Positions 1-10,259 are shown, numbered from the stretch's first letter. The stretch: DNA of 64,000 bases from Gammaproteobacteria bacterium (GCA_023383705.1 JAHDYM010000003.1:1-64000); one strand, 5' to 3'. Numbers and translations: made by a program. Notes: a model not told the origin generated them from the letters alone.

Positions 1-740
<740 letters not shown>

Positions 741-756
741 AAGTACTGGTTAGGTC

Positions 757-1176
757 ATGAGCACAATCAAGGTTGACATCGTCAGCGTCGAGGGCCAGAT
801 CTGGTCCGGCGAGGGCAACCTGGTCATCGCACCGGGAAAGCATGGTGAAGTGGGCATCGCCCCGCGCCACGCGCCGATGATGATGAACCTGCGCCCGGGC
901 GAAGTGCGCGTGCAGCTCGATGGCGAAGAAGAACGCTTCTTCTACATCACCGGCGGCCTGCTTGAAGTGCAGCCGAGCCTGGTGTCGATTCTTGCCGATA
1001 CGGCGCTGCGTGCCGACCAGCTCGACGAGCAGGCGGCGGACGATGCGCGCCGCAAGGCCGAGGAGGTTCTCAAGGGCGTGACTGCCCGGGAAGACCTGGC
1101 CCATGCGCAGGAGCAGCTCGTCGAGGCGGCCGCACGCTACCGCGCGGCCCAGAAGCTCAAGGGCAAGCGCAAGTAG
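757..1176 (+). CDS. atpC: F1F0 ATP synthase subunit epsilon
   Basis: MSTIKVDIVSVEGQIWSGEGNLVIAPGKHGEVGIAPRHAPMM; position after atpD. Confidence 0.97.
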   Translation: MSTIKVDIVSVEGQIWSGEGNLVIAPGKHGEVGIAPRHAPMMMNLRPGEVRVQLDGEEERFFYITGGLLEVQPSLVSILADTALRADQLDEQAADDARRKAEEVLKGVTAREDLAHAQEQLVEAAARYRAAQKLKGKRK

Positions 1177-1187
1177 TTTGCGGTCTG

Positions 1188-1212
1188 CAGGAGCGGCTGA
1201 AGCCGCTCCCAC
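1188..1212. repeat. Single REP-like hairpin
   Basis: GGAGCGGC-TGAA-GCCGCTCC perfect 8-bp stem, same family as the 683..740 pair. Confidence 0.7.
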
Positions 1213-1228
1213 GCCGTATAATCCCGGC

Positions 1229-2602
1229 ATGGCAAATCTCACCGTCGTCGTTCTCGCCGCCGGCCAGGGCAAGCGCATGCGCTCTGACCTCCCCAAGGTC
1301 CTGCACCCGCTGGCCGGGCGCTCGCTGCTGGCGCATGTGCTGGATTCGGCGCGCGCGCTGCGCGCACGCGAAATACGCGTGGTACACGGGCATGGCGGTG
1401 AGCAGGTAAAGCAGGCGTTTGCCGGCCAGCCGATCACCTGGATCCACCAGGCCGAGCAGCGTGGCACCGGCCATGCCGTACGCCAGGCGATGCCCGGCAT
1501 CCGGCCCAGGGACGTGGTGCTGGTGCTCTACGGCGATGTCCCGCTGACCCTGCCGGAAACGCTGCGCAAGCTGGTGGCCCGGGCTGCCCGCGGCCAGCTC
1601 GCCATCCTGACTGCGCGGATGCCGGTGCCGACCGGTTACGGCCGCATCATCCGCGGCACACGCGGCAAGATCACTGCGATCGTCGAAGAGAAGGACGCCA
1701 CGCCGGCCCAGCGTGAGATCGACGAGATCAATACCGGCCTGATCGCCTGCCCGGCAGCGCTGCTCGCCGGCTGGACCCGGCGCTTGCGCGCGAACAACGC
1801 GCAGAAGGAGTTCTATCTCACCGACTGCGTCAGCCTGGCGGTGAAGGACGGCGTACCGGTCGTGTCGGTGACCGCCGCTTCTCCCGACGAGGTGCTGGGC
1901 ATCAACGACAAGGCCCAGCTGGCCGAAGCCGAAGCCATACGCCGCCGGCGCATCAGCGCGGAACTGATGGTCGCTGGCGTGACACTTGCCGATCCCGAAC
2001 GCCTCGATGTGCGCGGGACGCTGAAGTGCGGCCGCGATGTCGCCATCGATGCAAACGTGATCTTCGAGGGCAATGTCGTGCTGGGCGACGGTGTGCGCAT
2101 CGGACCCTTCACGCTGGTGCGCGATGCGACCGTCGGTCCCGGCACGGTGATCCACTCGCACTGCGTCATCGAGCAGGGCAGGATCGGTGCGGGCTGCGAT
2201 ATCGGTCCCTATGCGCGGGTACGGCCGGAGGTGGAGCTGGCCGATGGCGCGAAGATCGGCAACTTCGTCGAGATCAAGAAGAGCGTGATCGGTGCCGGCA
2301 GCAAGGTGAACCACCTCAGCTACATCGGTGACGCCGTGATCGGCAGCAAGGTGAACGTGGGCGCTGGCACCATCACCTGCAACTACGATGGCGCCAACAA
2401 GCATCGCACCCGCATTGGCGATGGCGCCTTCATCGGCTCGGGCGTGGAACTGGTGGCACCGGTCGAGATCGGCGCGGGGGCGACGATTGGCGCCGGCTCC
2501 ACCATCACCAAACCAGCGCCTGCGAATCAGCTCACACTCGAGCGCGCCCGGCAGACCACCATTCCCAACTGGAAGCGCCCGGCCAAAAAGGCCCGCTCGT
2601 AA
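1229..2602 (+). CDS. glmU: Bifunctional UDP-N-acetylglucosamine pyrophosphorylase / glucosamine-1-phosphate N-acetyltransferase
   Basis: MANLTVVVLAAGQGKRMRSDLPKVLHPLAG and C-terminal left-handed hexapeptide repeats. Confidence 0.97.
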   Translation: MANLTVVVLAAGQGKRMRSDLPKVLHPLAGRSLLAHVLDSARALRAREIRVVHGHGGEQVKQAFAGQPITWIHQAEQRGTGHAVRQAMPGIRPRDVVLVLYGDVPLTLPETLRKLVARAARGQLAILTARMPVPTGYGRIIRGTRGKITAIVEEKDATPAQREIDEINTGLIACPAALLAGWTRRLRANNAQKEFYLTDCVSLAVKDGVPVVSVTAASPDEVLGINDKAQLAEAEAIRRRRISAELMVAGVTLADPERLDVRGTLKCGRDVAIDANVIFEGNVVLGDGVRIGPFTLVRDATVGPGTVIHSHCVIEQGRIGAGCDIGPYARVRPEVELADGAKIGNFVEIKKSVIGAGSKVNHLSYIGDAVIGSKVNVGAGTITCNYDGANKHRTRIGDGAFIGSGVELVAPVEIGAGATIGAGSTITKPAPANQLTLERARQTTIPNWKRPAKKARS

Positions 2603-2685
2603 CTGCGATGCAGGTTACAGCCCCGTAACCCCGAAATCGCTATCTTCAAGCGCCAATCCCCTGGTAGCCAAGTCATAATTCGCCT

Positions 2686-4518
2686 ATGTGTGGAATCGTT
2701 GGTGCAATCGCCGAGCAGAATGTCGTCCCTGTCCTGATGGAGGGGCTGCGCCGGCTCGAATACCGTGGCTACGACTCGGCCGGTCTCGCCGTACTCAGCG
2801 AGGGCCAGCTCCGGCGGCAGCGCCGGCAGGGCAAGGTGGCAGAACTCCAGCAGGCGCTGGATGCCGAGCCGCTCAGTTCACACATCGGCATCGCCCATAC
2901 CCGCTGGGCCACCCACGGCGTGCCGAGCGAGAGAAACGCCCATCCGCATATTTCCTACGATGGCCTGGCCATCGTCCACAACGGCATCATCGAGAATCAC
3001 GAGCAGCTGCGCGAAGAGCTCAAGCAGCTCGGCTATGTCTTTTCCTCGGATACCGATACCGAATGCATCGCGCACCGCATCCACCACCACCTGAAGAGCC
3101 AGCCTGACCTCTACGCTGCCGTGCGCGCCACGGTCGCGGAACTCCACGGTGCCTACGCGCTGGTGGTGATGAGCGAGGCCGACCCCGACCTGCTGGTACT
3201 CGCCCGCTGCGGTTGCCCGGTGGTCGTCGGCCTGACGGAGAAGGGCAATTTCGTTGCCTCCGACGTCTCGGCCCTGCTGCCGGTCACGCGGCGCTTCATC
3301 TTCCTCGAGGAAGGCGATGTTGCCGAGATCCGCCAGACCGCGGTGCGCGTGACCAACAGCGACGGCCAGCCGGTCGAGCGGCCGGAAAAACAGAGCGAGC
3401 TGTCTGCCGATGCCGCCGAGAAGGGCCAGTATCCGCACTACATGCTCAAGGAAATCCATGAGCAGCCGCGAGCCGTCGCGCAGACGCTCGAGGAGCGGGT
3501 CGCCAACGGCAAGTTACTGGAGGCCGCGTTTGGCCCGGCAGCCGGCGAGATTTTCGGTCGCGTCGATGCCGTGCACATCGTTGCCTGCGGGACCAGCTTC
3601 CATGCCGGATCGGTGGCGCGCTACCTGATCGAGCAGGTCTGTCGCCTGCCCTGCCACGTGGATATCGCCAGCGAATACCGCTATCGCAGCCCGGTGGTGC
3701 CGAAGAACACGCTGTTCGTGACCATCTCGCAGTCCGGTGAAACGGCCGACACGCTGGCCGCGCTGCGCCTCGCCAAGGGTGCGGGTTACCTGTCCACGCT
3801 GGCGATCTGCAACGTGCCGGAGAGTTCGCTGGTGCGCGAATCCGAGCTGGTGATGCTGACGCGCGCCGGTCCGGAGATTGGCGTGGCCTCCACCAAGGCC
3901 TTCACCACCCAGATCACCGCGCTGACGATGCTGGTGATCGCGCTGGCCAAGCACCGTACCGCCGATGCCGAGCGCGAACGCGGCCTGGTCACGCGGCTGA
4001 TCGAAATCCCCAGCCTGATCGAGAAGACCCTGGTGCTCGACCCGGTCATGAAGAAGCTGGCCGAGCGCTTTGCCGACAAGCACCACGCGCTGTTCCTCGG
4101 TCGTGGCATCCTGCATCCGATCGCGATGGAGGGGGCGCTCAAGCTGAAGGAAATTTCCTACATCCACGCCGAGGCCTATCCGGCTGGTGAACTCAAGCAC
4201 GGCCCGCTGGCGCTGGTCGATGCCGACATGCCGGTGATCACGGTGGCGCCGAACAACGATCTGCTCGAGAAGCTCAAGTCCAACCTGATGGAAGTCCGTG
4301 CCCGTGGCGGCGAACTGTTCGTGTTCGCCGATCCGGATTCCGGCTTCGAGTCCAGCGATGGCGTGACGGTCATCAACATGCCCAAGCACGTCACCTACCT
4401 GCAGGCGCCGGCGGTATACACGGTGCCGATGCAGCTGCTCGCCTACCACGTTGCCATCCTGCGCGGCACGGACGTGGATCAGCCGCGCAACCTCGCCAAA
4501 TCGGTGACGGTCGAGTAA
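2686..4518 (+). CDS. glmS: Glutamine--fructose-6-phosphate aminotransferase (isomerizing)
   Basis: [33 protein letters not shown]; two SIS domains; LAKSVTVE C-terminus. Confidence 0.98.
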   Translation: MCGIVGAIAEQNVVPVLMEGLRRLEYRGYDSAGLAVLSEGQLRRQRRQGKVAELQQALDAEPLSSHIGIAHTRWATHGVPSERNAHPHISYDGLAIVHNGIIENHEQLREELKQLGYVFSSDTDTECIAHRIHHHLKSQPDLYAAVRATVAELHGAYALVVMSEADPDLLVLARCGCPVVVGLTEKGNFVASDVSALLPVTRRFIFLEEGDVAEIRQTAVRVTNSDGQPVERPEKQSELSADAAEKGQYPHYMLKEIHEQPRAVAQTLEERVANGKLLEAAFGPAAGEIFGRVDAVHIVACGTSFHAGSVARYLIEQVCRLPCHVDIASEYRYRSPVVPKNTLFVTISQSGETADTLAALRLAKGAGYLSTLAICNVPESSLVRESELVMLTRAGPEIGVASTKAFTTQITALTMLVIALAKHRTADAERERGLVTRLIEIPSLIEKTLVLDPVMKKLAERFADKHHALFLGRGILHPIAMEGALKLKEISYIHAEAYPAGELKHGPLALVDADMPVITVAPNNDLLEKLKSNLMEVRARGGELFVFADPDSGFESSDGVTVINMPKHVTYLQAPAVYTVPMQLLAYHVAILRGTDVDQPRNLAKSVTVE

Positions 4519-4529
4519 CCTCCTGCGGC

Positions 4530-4871
4530 GTGCACGCTGCAGATACCAATGCCGAATTGCTGAGCCTGATGCAGGAGCAGGGCGACGACCTGGCCGCGCC
4601 CCGCGACATCGATTTTTTCGTGATCTTTGACACCCGGCCGCAGGCCGAGGCCTTCGCCGGTCTCGCGGCGGCGGCGCTGGAATTGCCGGCACGGGTATCG
4701 GCCTATGAAAAGACCGACAAATGGCAGGTGAGCCTCACCCGGCACATGGTCCCCGAGCATGCCCAGCTCAACCAGCTGGAGAAGCGCATCGCCGGGCTGG
4801 CCCGCCAGCATGGCGGTGATGCCGATGGCTGGGGTTGCCCGCGTGTCAGCCAGGACCGAGGGCGCCGGTGA
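4530..4871 (+). CDS. RraB-like ribonuclease E inhibitor domain protein
   Basis: IDFFVIFDTRPQAEAFAGLAAA...EKTDKWQVSLTRHMVPEHAQLNQLEKRIAGLARQHGGDADGWG resembles the RraB/DUF1260 domain; GTG start. Confidence 0.75.
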   Translation: MHAADTNAELLSLMQEQGDDLAAPRDIDFFVIFDTRPQAEAFAGLAAAALELPARVSAYEKTDKWQVSLTRHMVPEHAQLNQLEKRIAGLARQHGGDADGWGCPRVSQDRGRR

Positions 4872-5374
4872 CCGTCACAGTCAGCTACCTGGTGATGTAC
4901 GCCCCGGAGCAGTTGCGCTCCACGCCCTTCGACGACCCCCGCTTCGAGATCCGCCCGGTCAGCCCGCCGCGCTGGCAATTCAACCAGTCCATGTACCGCC
5001 GCATCGGCGGCGACTGGTGCTGGCAGGAAAAGCGTGACTGGCCCGAAGACCGCTGGCGTGCCTACGTCGAGGCGCCGGGGCTGCACAGCTTCGAGGCGAG
5101 CTGGTCCGGCGAACCGGCCGGCTATTTCGAATTGCGCGAGGATGCCCACGGCGGGATCGAGATCGCCTATTTCGGGCTGCTCGCCGGGTTCATCGGCAAG
5201 GGCCTGGGCGGAGCCATGCTGAGCCGTGCCCTGCAACATGCCTGGGCGCTTGGCGCCGAGCGGGTCTGGGTGCATACCTGCACGCTGGATCACCCCTCGG
5301 CGCTGGCCAACTACCAGGCCCGTGGCATGCGCATCTATCGCACCGCTACCGAAACCGTATCCGGAAACGATTAG
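4868..5374 (+). CDS. GNAT family N-acetyltransferase
   Basis: AYFGLLAGFIGKGLGGAMLSRALQHAWALGAERVWVHTCTLDHPSALANYQARGM; GTG start overlapping the previous stop. Confidence 0.85.
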   Translation: MTVTVSYLVMYAPEQLRSTPFDDPRFEIRPVSPPRWQFNQSMYRRIGGDWCWQEKRDWPEDRWRAYVEAPGLHSFEASWSGEPAGYFELREDAHGGIEIAYFGLLAGFIGKGLGGAMLSRALQHAWALGAERVWVHTCTLDHPSALANYQARGMRIYRTATETVSGND

Positions 5375-5510
5375 GGCAGCTACAATGCGCACAGCTGGAA
5401 AACCCTTATGGAACACCGGGTTTGGGCTGACGTGGAGACTTACTGTCGAGTCGATGGCAAGTCACTGATCAGAATAATCAACAGGCCGTCCCATAGCAGG
5501 AGCAGTCCCC

Positions 5511-6536
5511 GTGGAAGTCGACATCATCCTTGAACCCGATCTTGGCCCGGCGCAGCTGGTTGAGCTTGCCCAGGCAGCCGAGCGCTATGGCATCCGCGCC
5601 ATCTGGACCTCCAATTATTTCGCCCACTGGGATCCCTTCATCAGCCTGGTACCGGTCGCCCAGGCCACCAAACGGCTGCGCATGGGCGCGCTCGCCGTCA
5701 GCCCCTTCGAGATGCATCCGCTCAAGATCGCCAATGCCCTGCTGAGCCTCAACGAACTGTCCGGGGGCCGGGCGATGGCGGCGATCGGCGCCGGTGAGGG
5801 CAATCTCGATGCGATGGCACTGCACAAGCCCGAGAAGATCGTCGTGGCGGTGCGCGAGGCCATCGAGATAGTGATGGGCGCGGCGCACAAGAAGCTCGCC
5901 AAGGATGGCTACAAGGGCGAGATCTTCAACGTCACCTACCCCTGCGCCTACGACTGGCTCAAGGCCCCGCCGCCCTTCGTCTACGGCACGGCATACCGCC
6001 ACATGATGATGCGCATGGAGGCGCGGGTCGCCGATGGCGTGTTCATCGGCTGCACCCCGACCGAGCTGATCGAAGCGGCCATGGACAATGTGCGCATCGG
6101 CATGGCCAAGCGCGAGCCGGGTGCCGCGCCGATCCGCGTCAACAGCTTCTGGGCCTGGCACGTGAAGAAGGACCGCAAGGAAGCCTATCGGGAGTCGCGC
6201 CGCGAGCTGGCCTGGCGGGCGCGCAAGCTGGACGGCGATCTCATCAAGTACTGGCTGACGCCGGAGGAGGTACAGACGGTGGTCAGCAACTTCGACAAGT
6301 TCGTGGCCGCCTGGTTTGACCGCTCGGGCCACATCCAGGGCGTGTCGGAAGAAATGTGCAATCGCCTCTGCGAAGGCCTCACCTCAACCGGTGGCATCGA
6401 AGACCTGGACCGCGAGATCGAGCGCTTCAAGCTGTTCGGCAAGGCCGGCCAGACGGAAATCGCCCTGCGCCTGCACGACAACCCGATGGACGCGCTCAAG
6501 ATCATCGGTGAACACGTGGTGCCGGCGCTGCGCTGA
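5511..6536 (+). CDS. LLM-class flavin-dependent oxidoreductase (paralog 1)
   Basis: Luciferase-like monooxygenase fold motifs; close paralog of 54033..55073; GTG start. Confidence 0.85.
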   Translation: MEVDIILEPDLGPAQLVELAQAAERYGIRAIWTSNYFAHWDPFISLVPVAQATKRLRMGALAVSPFEMHPLKIANALLSLNELSGGRAMAAIGAGEGNLDAMALHKPEKIVVAVREAIEIVMGAAHKKLAKDGYKGEIFNVTYPCAYDWLKAPPPFVYGTAYRHMMMRMEARVADGVFIGCTPTELIEAAMDNVRIGMAKREPGAAPIRVNSFWAWHVKKDRKEAYRESRRELAWRARKLDGDLIKYWLTPEEVQTVVSNFDKFVAAWFDRSGHIQGVSEEMCNRLCEGLTSTGGIEDLDREIERFKLFGKAGQTEIALRLHDNPMDALKIIGEHVVPALR

Positions 6537-6546
6537 GTTGAATACC

Positions 6547-6594
6547 CCGGGCAGCCCCGGCCTGAAAGCCTGGCTACAGGCCGAGGCTGCCCGG
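6547..6594. terminator. Strong stem-loop between convergent genes (possible bidirectional terminator)
   Basis: CCGGGCAGCCCCGGCCTG / CAGGCCGAGGCTGCCCGG: 17 of 18 bp complementary, 12-nt loop, no U-tract. Confidence 0.55.
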
Positions 6595-8154
6595 ATTCAT
6601 CAGTCGGCCGGGGTCGACCACGCGCTTGATGCCCTCGAGCAGGGCCCAGGTGTCCGGCTGCAGCGATTCCCGGTACGGATAAAACCGGCCCAGCTGCTGG
6701 TGCACCGCACCGTGCTCCATGAAGATCCGCGCGAGGTCGGCGAGCATGCCGGCCACCGCCTCGCTGGCGCCCGCGACGGCCGGTAACCGGCGGTAGCGCT
6801 CGGCATCCGCGGCTTCCAGGTTGCGCAGGTGGAAGGCCTTCAGGGCGTCCGGATAATAAAAGGCCGGTTCGAAAATCATGTCCGTACCCGAGGAGCCGGT
6901 GAGATGCGAGGTGCGGATGTTGAAGCGTTCCAGCACCCCGGCCTTGCCGGCAAAGTAGGCCATGGTGGCCTCGAACACCGGTTTCAGGCGCGAGGCGGGC
7001 AGGCAGGCATGGATCGGTACCCAGCGTTCGCCGGCGTGGCCGACCAGGAATTCACCGACGTGCTTGAAGGGCATGGCACGGATGACCTTTGGAATGACCG
7101 GCTCGATCTCGCGGCCCCGCGCCGCGGTGGCGATCCGTTTGATCTCGCGCAGGCGCCAGGCCGCATCCGCATCGTGTGTCGCGTCAACGGTCATGTGCAG
7201 TGAGTAACGCACCCCATCGGCAAAGCCGCTGGCACCCGCTGCGGCAATGCTGGCGGCTTCCTTGAGTCCGCGCGCCAGGGAAGCCTGCGCCTTGATCACG
7301 CCGCCGAGCGCAGCCAGTCCGCTCTTCAGGTCCTTGACGATGGTGCGCTGGCCGTTGAGATAGGGGTCCAGCCCAAAGCACTCGGCAGCCAGTCGTGCCC
7401 GGCCGATTTCCGTCTGCGCATCGACCATGTCGTGAAAGCTGTCGAAGGCAAAGGAAGCGTAACCCGTGCAGGCCGGCTCCCGGATCAGGCGGATGGTGGC
7501 CTCGACCTTCACGCCGAGCGCGCCCGTGTCGGATAAAAACAGGCCAGTGAGGTCGGGACCGTAGTGGCGGAAGAACGGCTGCCCGCCCCGATTTGCGCCC
7601 GAGCCGGTACGGACCAGGCGGCCATCGGCCAGTGCGACCTCGAGGCCAAGCACGCTCTCGGCCACCGTGCCCCAGGTGGCCGAACCGTAGAACATGCTGT
7701 TCTGTGACAGGGCTCCCCCGACGGTGGCAAACATGCCGGACATGGGGCCGAAGTAGGGCGTGCGCAGTCCCTTCGCTTTCAGGGCTTCGTAAAGCTGCAT
7801 CCAGGTGCAGCCCGCCTCGGCGGTGATGTAGAGGTCTTCCGCATTGATCTCGACGATGCGGTTGAGGTCACGACAGTCGACGAGCACGGACTTCCCGAGG
7901 TGCGGAACGTAGCCGCGCGTATAGGACATGCCGCCGCCGCGGGGTATTACGGCATGGCCGGCAGCGCTGATGGCGGCCAGTGCCGCGCCGAGTTGCTGCC
8001 TGTTTTCCGGGCGTATGGCCACGGCTGCAACCGCGTCATCCCAGAAGGCATCCTGTGACAGGTAGGCAAGTTCCTCGCGGTCGCTGACCAGGCGTGCCGG
8101 CCCGACGATGGTGGCGAGTATCCGCTGCAGCTGTTCAGTGCCAGGCTCGTTCAT
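6574..8154 (-). CDS. FAD-linked oxidase (vanillyl-alcohol oxidase / GlcD-like family)
   Basis: VIPRGGGMSYTRGYVPHLGKSVLVDCRDLNRIVEINAEDLYITAEAGCTWMQLYEALKAKGL; FAD_binding_4-like N-terminus. Confidence 0.85.
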   Translation of the reverse strand: MNEPGTEQLQRILATIVGPARLVSDREELAYLSQDAFWDDAVAAVAIRPENRQQLGAALAAISAAGHAVIPRGGGMSYTRGYVPHLGKSVLVDCRDLNRIVEINAEDLYITAEAGCTWMQLYEALKAKGLRTPYFGPMSGMFATVGGALSQNSMFYGSATWGTVAESVLGLEVALADGRLVRTGSGANRGGQPFFRHYGPDLTGLFLSDTGALGVKVEATIRLIREPACTGYASFAFDSFHDMVDAQTEIGRARLAAECFGLDPYLNGQRTIVKDLKSGLAALGGVIKAQASLARGLKEAASIAAAGASGFADGVRYSLHMTVDATHDADAAWRLREIKRIATAARGREIEPVIPKVIRAMPFKHVGEFLVGHAGERWVPIHACLPASRLKPVFEATMAYFAGKAGVLERFNIRTSHLTGSSGTDMIFEPAFYYPDALKAFHLRNLEAADAERYRRLPAVAGASEAVAGMLADLARIFMEHGAVHQQLGRFYPYRESLQPDTWALLEGIKRVVDPGRLMNPGSLGL

Positions 8155-8189
8155 GGAGGCTGCTTCCTGCGTGTCGGTTTCCGTTGTCT

Positions 8190-8231
8190 ATACTAGGCAG
8201 CGGGCATCCCCGCCCCATTGATGCATATCAA
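8190..8231 (-). promoter_or_regulatory. FNR box (8218..8231) plus -10-like TAGTAT (8195..8190) for the FAD-linked oxidase
   Basis: TTGATGCATATCAA; box centre is 41.5 bp upstream of inferred +1 at 8183. Confidence 0.75.
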
Positions 8232-8261
8232 TCCTTCCGGGTTGCGGAGTCCCTGCAGACG

Positions 8262-9023
8262 ATGAGCATCGCTCCATATGCCAGCCTGCCCTGCAGTCGC
8301 TGCGTGGCGCGGGAAAGCACACTGTGTGCGAGCCTGGCCGACGATGACATGCATCGCCTGTACGGACTTGCCACCGGGCAGCGCTTCGAGGCAGGTGGCC
8401 TCCTGCTGCGGCAGGAGGGGCCGGCCGACCACGTATTCAGCCTCCGCTCGGGCCATGCCAACGTGTTCAGGCTCACGGCCGACGGCAAGCGACAGATACT
8501 CGCGTTTCTGTTCCCCGGTGACTTCGTGGGCTTCACCTCCGAAGACAACTATCACTACGGGGTTGCCGCCATAACCCCTGTCGAGGCCTGCCGCTTCGAA
8601 CGGACCCGGCTGGAGCTGCTGATCGAGGAATTTCCCCGCATGGATCGCAAGCTGCGTTTTACGCTGACGCGGGCCATGGACGCATCCTTCGAGCTGCTGT
8701 TTACGCTGGGGCGGAAGGACGCATTGCAGAAGGTGGCCTCGTTTCTCTGGTACATCAGCTACCGGCAGCGCAAGCTGGGCCAGCCGGACAACCCGGTGCA
8801 TCTGCCGATGCGGCGGGCCGACATCGCGGACTTCATGGGGCTCACCGTCGAAACCGTCAGCCGCGCACTGAGCTTGCTGAAACAGATGAAGGCGATTCGC
8901 CTGCGCAGTGCCTACGAGGTGGAGATCGTCGACACCGACCGCCTGCGTTCACTGGCCATCATCGTTGCCGAACCGGCGCCCTGGCTGCACGAAGACCCGG
9001 ACTACTATCCGCACAAGGATTAG
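8262..9023 (+). CDS. Crp/Fnr family regulator, FNR-type with N-terminal cysteine cluster
   Basis: CSRCVARESTLC (C-x2-C-x7-C), further Cys in VEACRF, cNMP-binding-like core, HTH ADIADFMGLTVETVSRALSLLKQ with E-x2-SR. Confidence 0.9.
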   Translation: MSIAPYASLPCSRCVARESTLCASLADDDMHRLYGLATGQRFEAGGLLLRQEGPADHVFSLRSGHANVFRLTADGKRQILAFLFPGDFVGFTSEDNYHYGVAAITPVEACRFERTRLELLIEEFPRMDRKLRFTLTRAMDASFELLFTLGRKDALQKVASFLWYISYRQRKLGQPDNPVHLPMRRADIADFMGLTVETVSRALSLLKQMKAIRLRSAYEVEIVDTDRLRSLAIIVAEPAPWLHEDPDYYPHKD

Positions 9024-9040
9024 TCGCGCGAGCAGCGACA

Positions 9041-10102
9041 TCAGCCAGGCAGGTGTTCCGGATCCGGAGCCACGCGACAGATCTTTACGCCGGTATTGCC
9101 ACCGGTGAACAGGCTCGCCAGCGCGGCCGGCATCGTTTCAAGCCCCTGTGACTCGTCCTCGGTGGCCTTCAGCACACCCTGCCGGTACCAGCGCAGCAGA
9201 TTGCCCTCCGCTTCGGCATACCGGTCCCAGTAGTCAAAGAGCACGTAACCTTCCATGCGGGCCCGCTTGTACACCATGCGCTGATAGTTGATTGGCCCAT
9301 GGTGCGTGCCTGGCGCGTAGTCAGTGGAAATGAAGCCGCAGATCACGATCCGTGCGTGCATGGCCAGCTGTCCCAGCGCTGCGTTGAGGGTATCGCCGCC
9401 GACATTGTCGAAAAACACATCGATGCCGTCCGGAAAAAGCTCCGCAAGGCGTTCGGGGACATTCTCGGTCCGGTAGTTGATCGCCGCGTCGTAACCCAGT
9501 GTTTCGCGCAACCAGCGGCACTTCGCCTCCGTGCCGGCGGTGCCCACCACGACACCTGCGCCACAGATGCGGGCTATCTGCCCGGCTATGGAACCGATGC
9601 CGCCGGCAGCTCCGGAAACCAGCACCTTGTCGCCGGGTTTCAGCTTGCCGATGTCCAGCAGGCCAAAGTAAGCGGTAGCTCCCGCCTGACCCAGTACGCC
9701 CAGCTGGGTCGAAAGCGGCCGCAGCGGGTTGGTCACCTTCCTGGTGCTGAACACGAACTCCTTGCCGCGCGGATGCTGGATCGAGTAGTCCTGCCAGCCG
9801 AGCGAGCCTATGAACATATCCCCGACCTGGTAATCCGGGTGCCGGGACGCGACGATCTCGCCCACGCCGCGGCCACGCATCACGGCACCAACTGGAAGGT
9901 TCTCCAGGAAGTCATTGTGGTTTTTTTCCAGATAGCCACGCTGTGCGGGCACGGGCGCCAGGCAAATGGTGCGTACCAGGAACTGTCCTTCGTCCGGTTC
10001 GCGCACGGCTTCGCTGGTCCATGTGAAGTGCTCGGGTCCGATCACTTCGTCGCGGCGTGGATAGCGCGCAACGCGCCATTGCCTGTTTGTCCCGGGATTC
10101 AT
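9041..10102 (-). CDS. NADP-dependent medium-chain oxidoreductase (enoyl / 2-alkenal / prostaglandin reductase-like)
   Basis: VLVSGAAGGIGSIAGQIARICGAGVVVGTAGTEAKCRWL; MNPGTNRQWRVARYPR start. Confidence 0.88.
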   Translation of the reverse strand: MNPGTNRQWRVARYPRRDEVIGPEHFTWTSEAVREPDEGQFLVRTICLAPVPAQRGYLEKNHNDFLENLPVGAVMRGRGVGEIVASRHPDYQVGDMFIGSLGWQDYSIQHPRGKEFVFSTRKVTNPLRPLSTQLGVLGQAGATAYFGLLDIGKLKPGDKVLVSGAAGGIGSIAGQIARICGAGVVVGTAGTEAKCRWLRETLGYDAAINYRTENVPERLAELFPDGIDVFFDNVGGDTLNAALGQLAMHARIVICGFISTDYAPGTHHGPINYQRMVYKRARMEGYVLFDYWDRYAEAEGNLLRWYRQGVLKATEDESQGLETMPAALASLFTGGNTGVKICRVAPDPEHLPG

Positions 10103-10188
10103 GCGATTCTCCGTACTCCAGCTGAGCGGGCAGAGCCCGTCATGTTCCTGCCCCGCAGGGATGCTAGGGATCGCGCCCACCGTTACCA

Positions 10189-10202
10189 TTGATATGAATC
10201 AA
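10189..10202. promoter_or_regulatory. FNR box between divergent oxidoreductase and alpha/beta-hydrolase genes
   Basis: TTGATATGAATCAA, perfect TTGAT-N4-ATCAA. Confidence 0.75.
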
Positions 10203-10259
10203 TGAACAATGCAGGCGCGAGCCCTGAAAGTGCCAAACCAACCCGGCCATGACAGCCAT

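Noticed and set aside
5470-5510. FNR-box-like TGATcagaataATCA upstream of LLM paralog 1
   Set aside because: Spacer is 7 nt rather than the required 6 between TGAT and ATCA cores, so not an FNR site.
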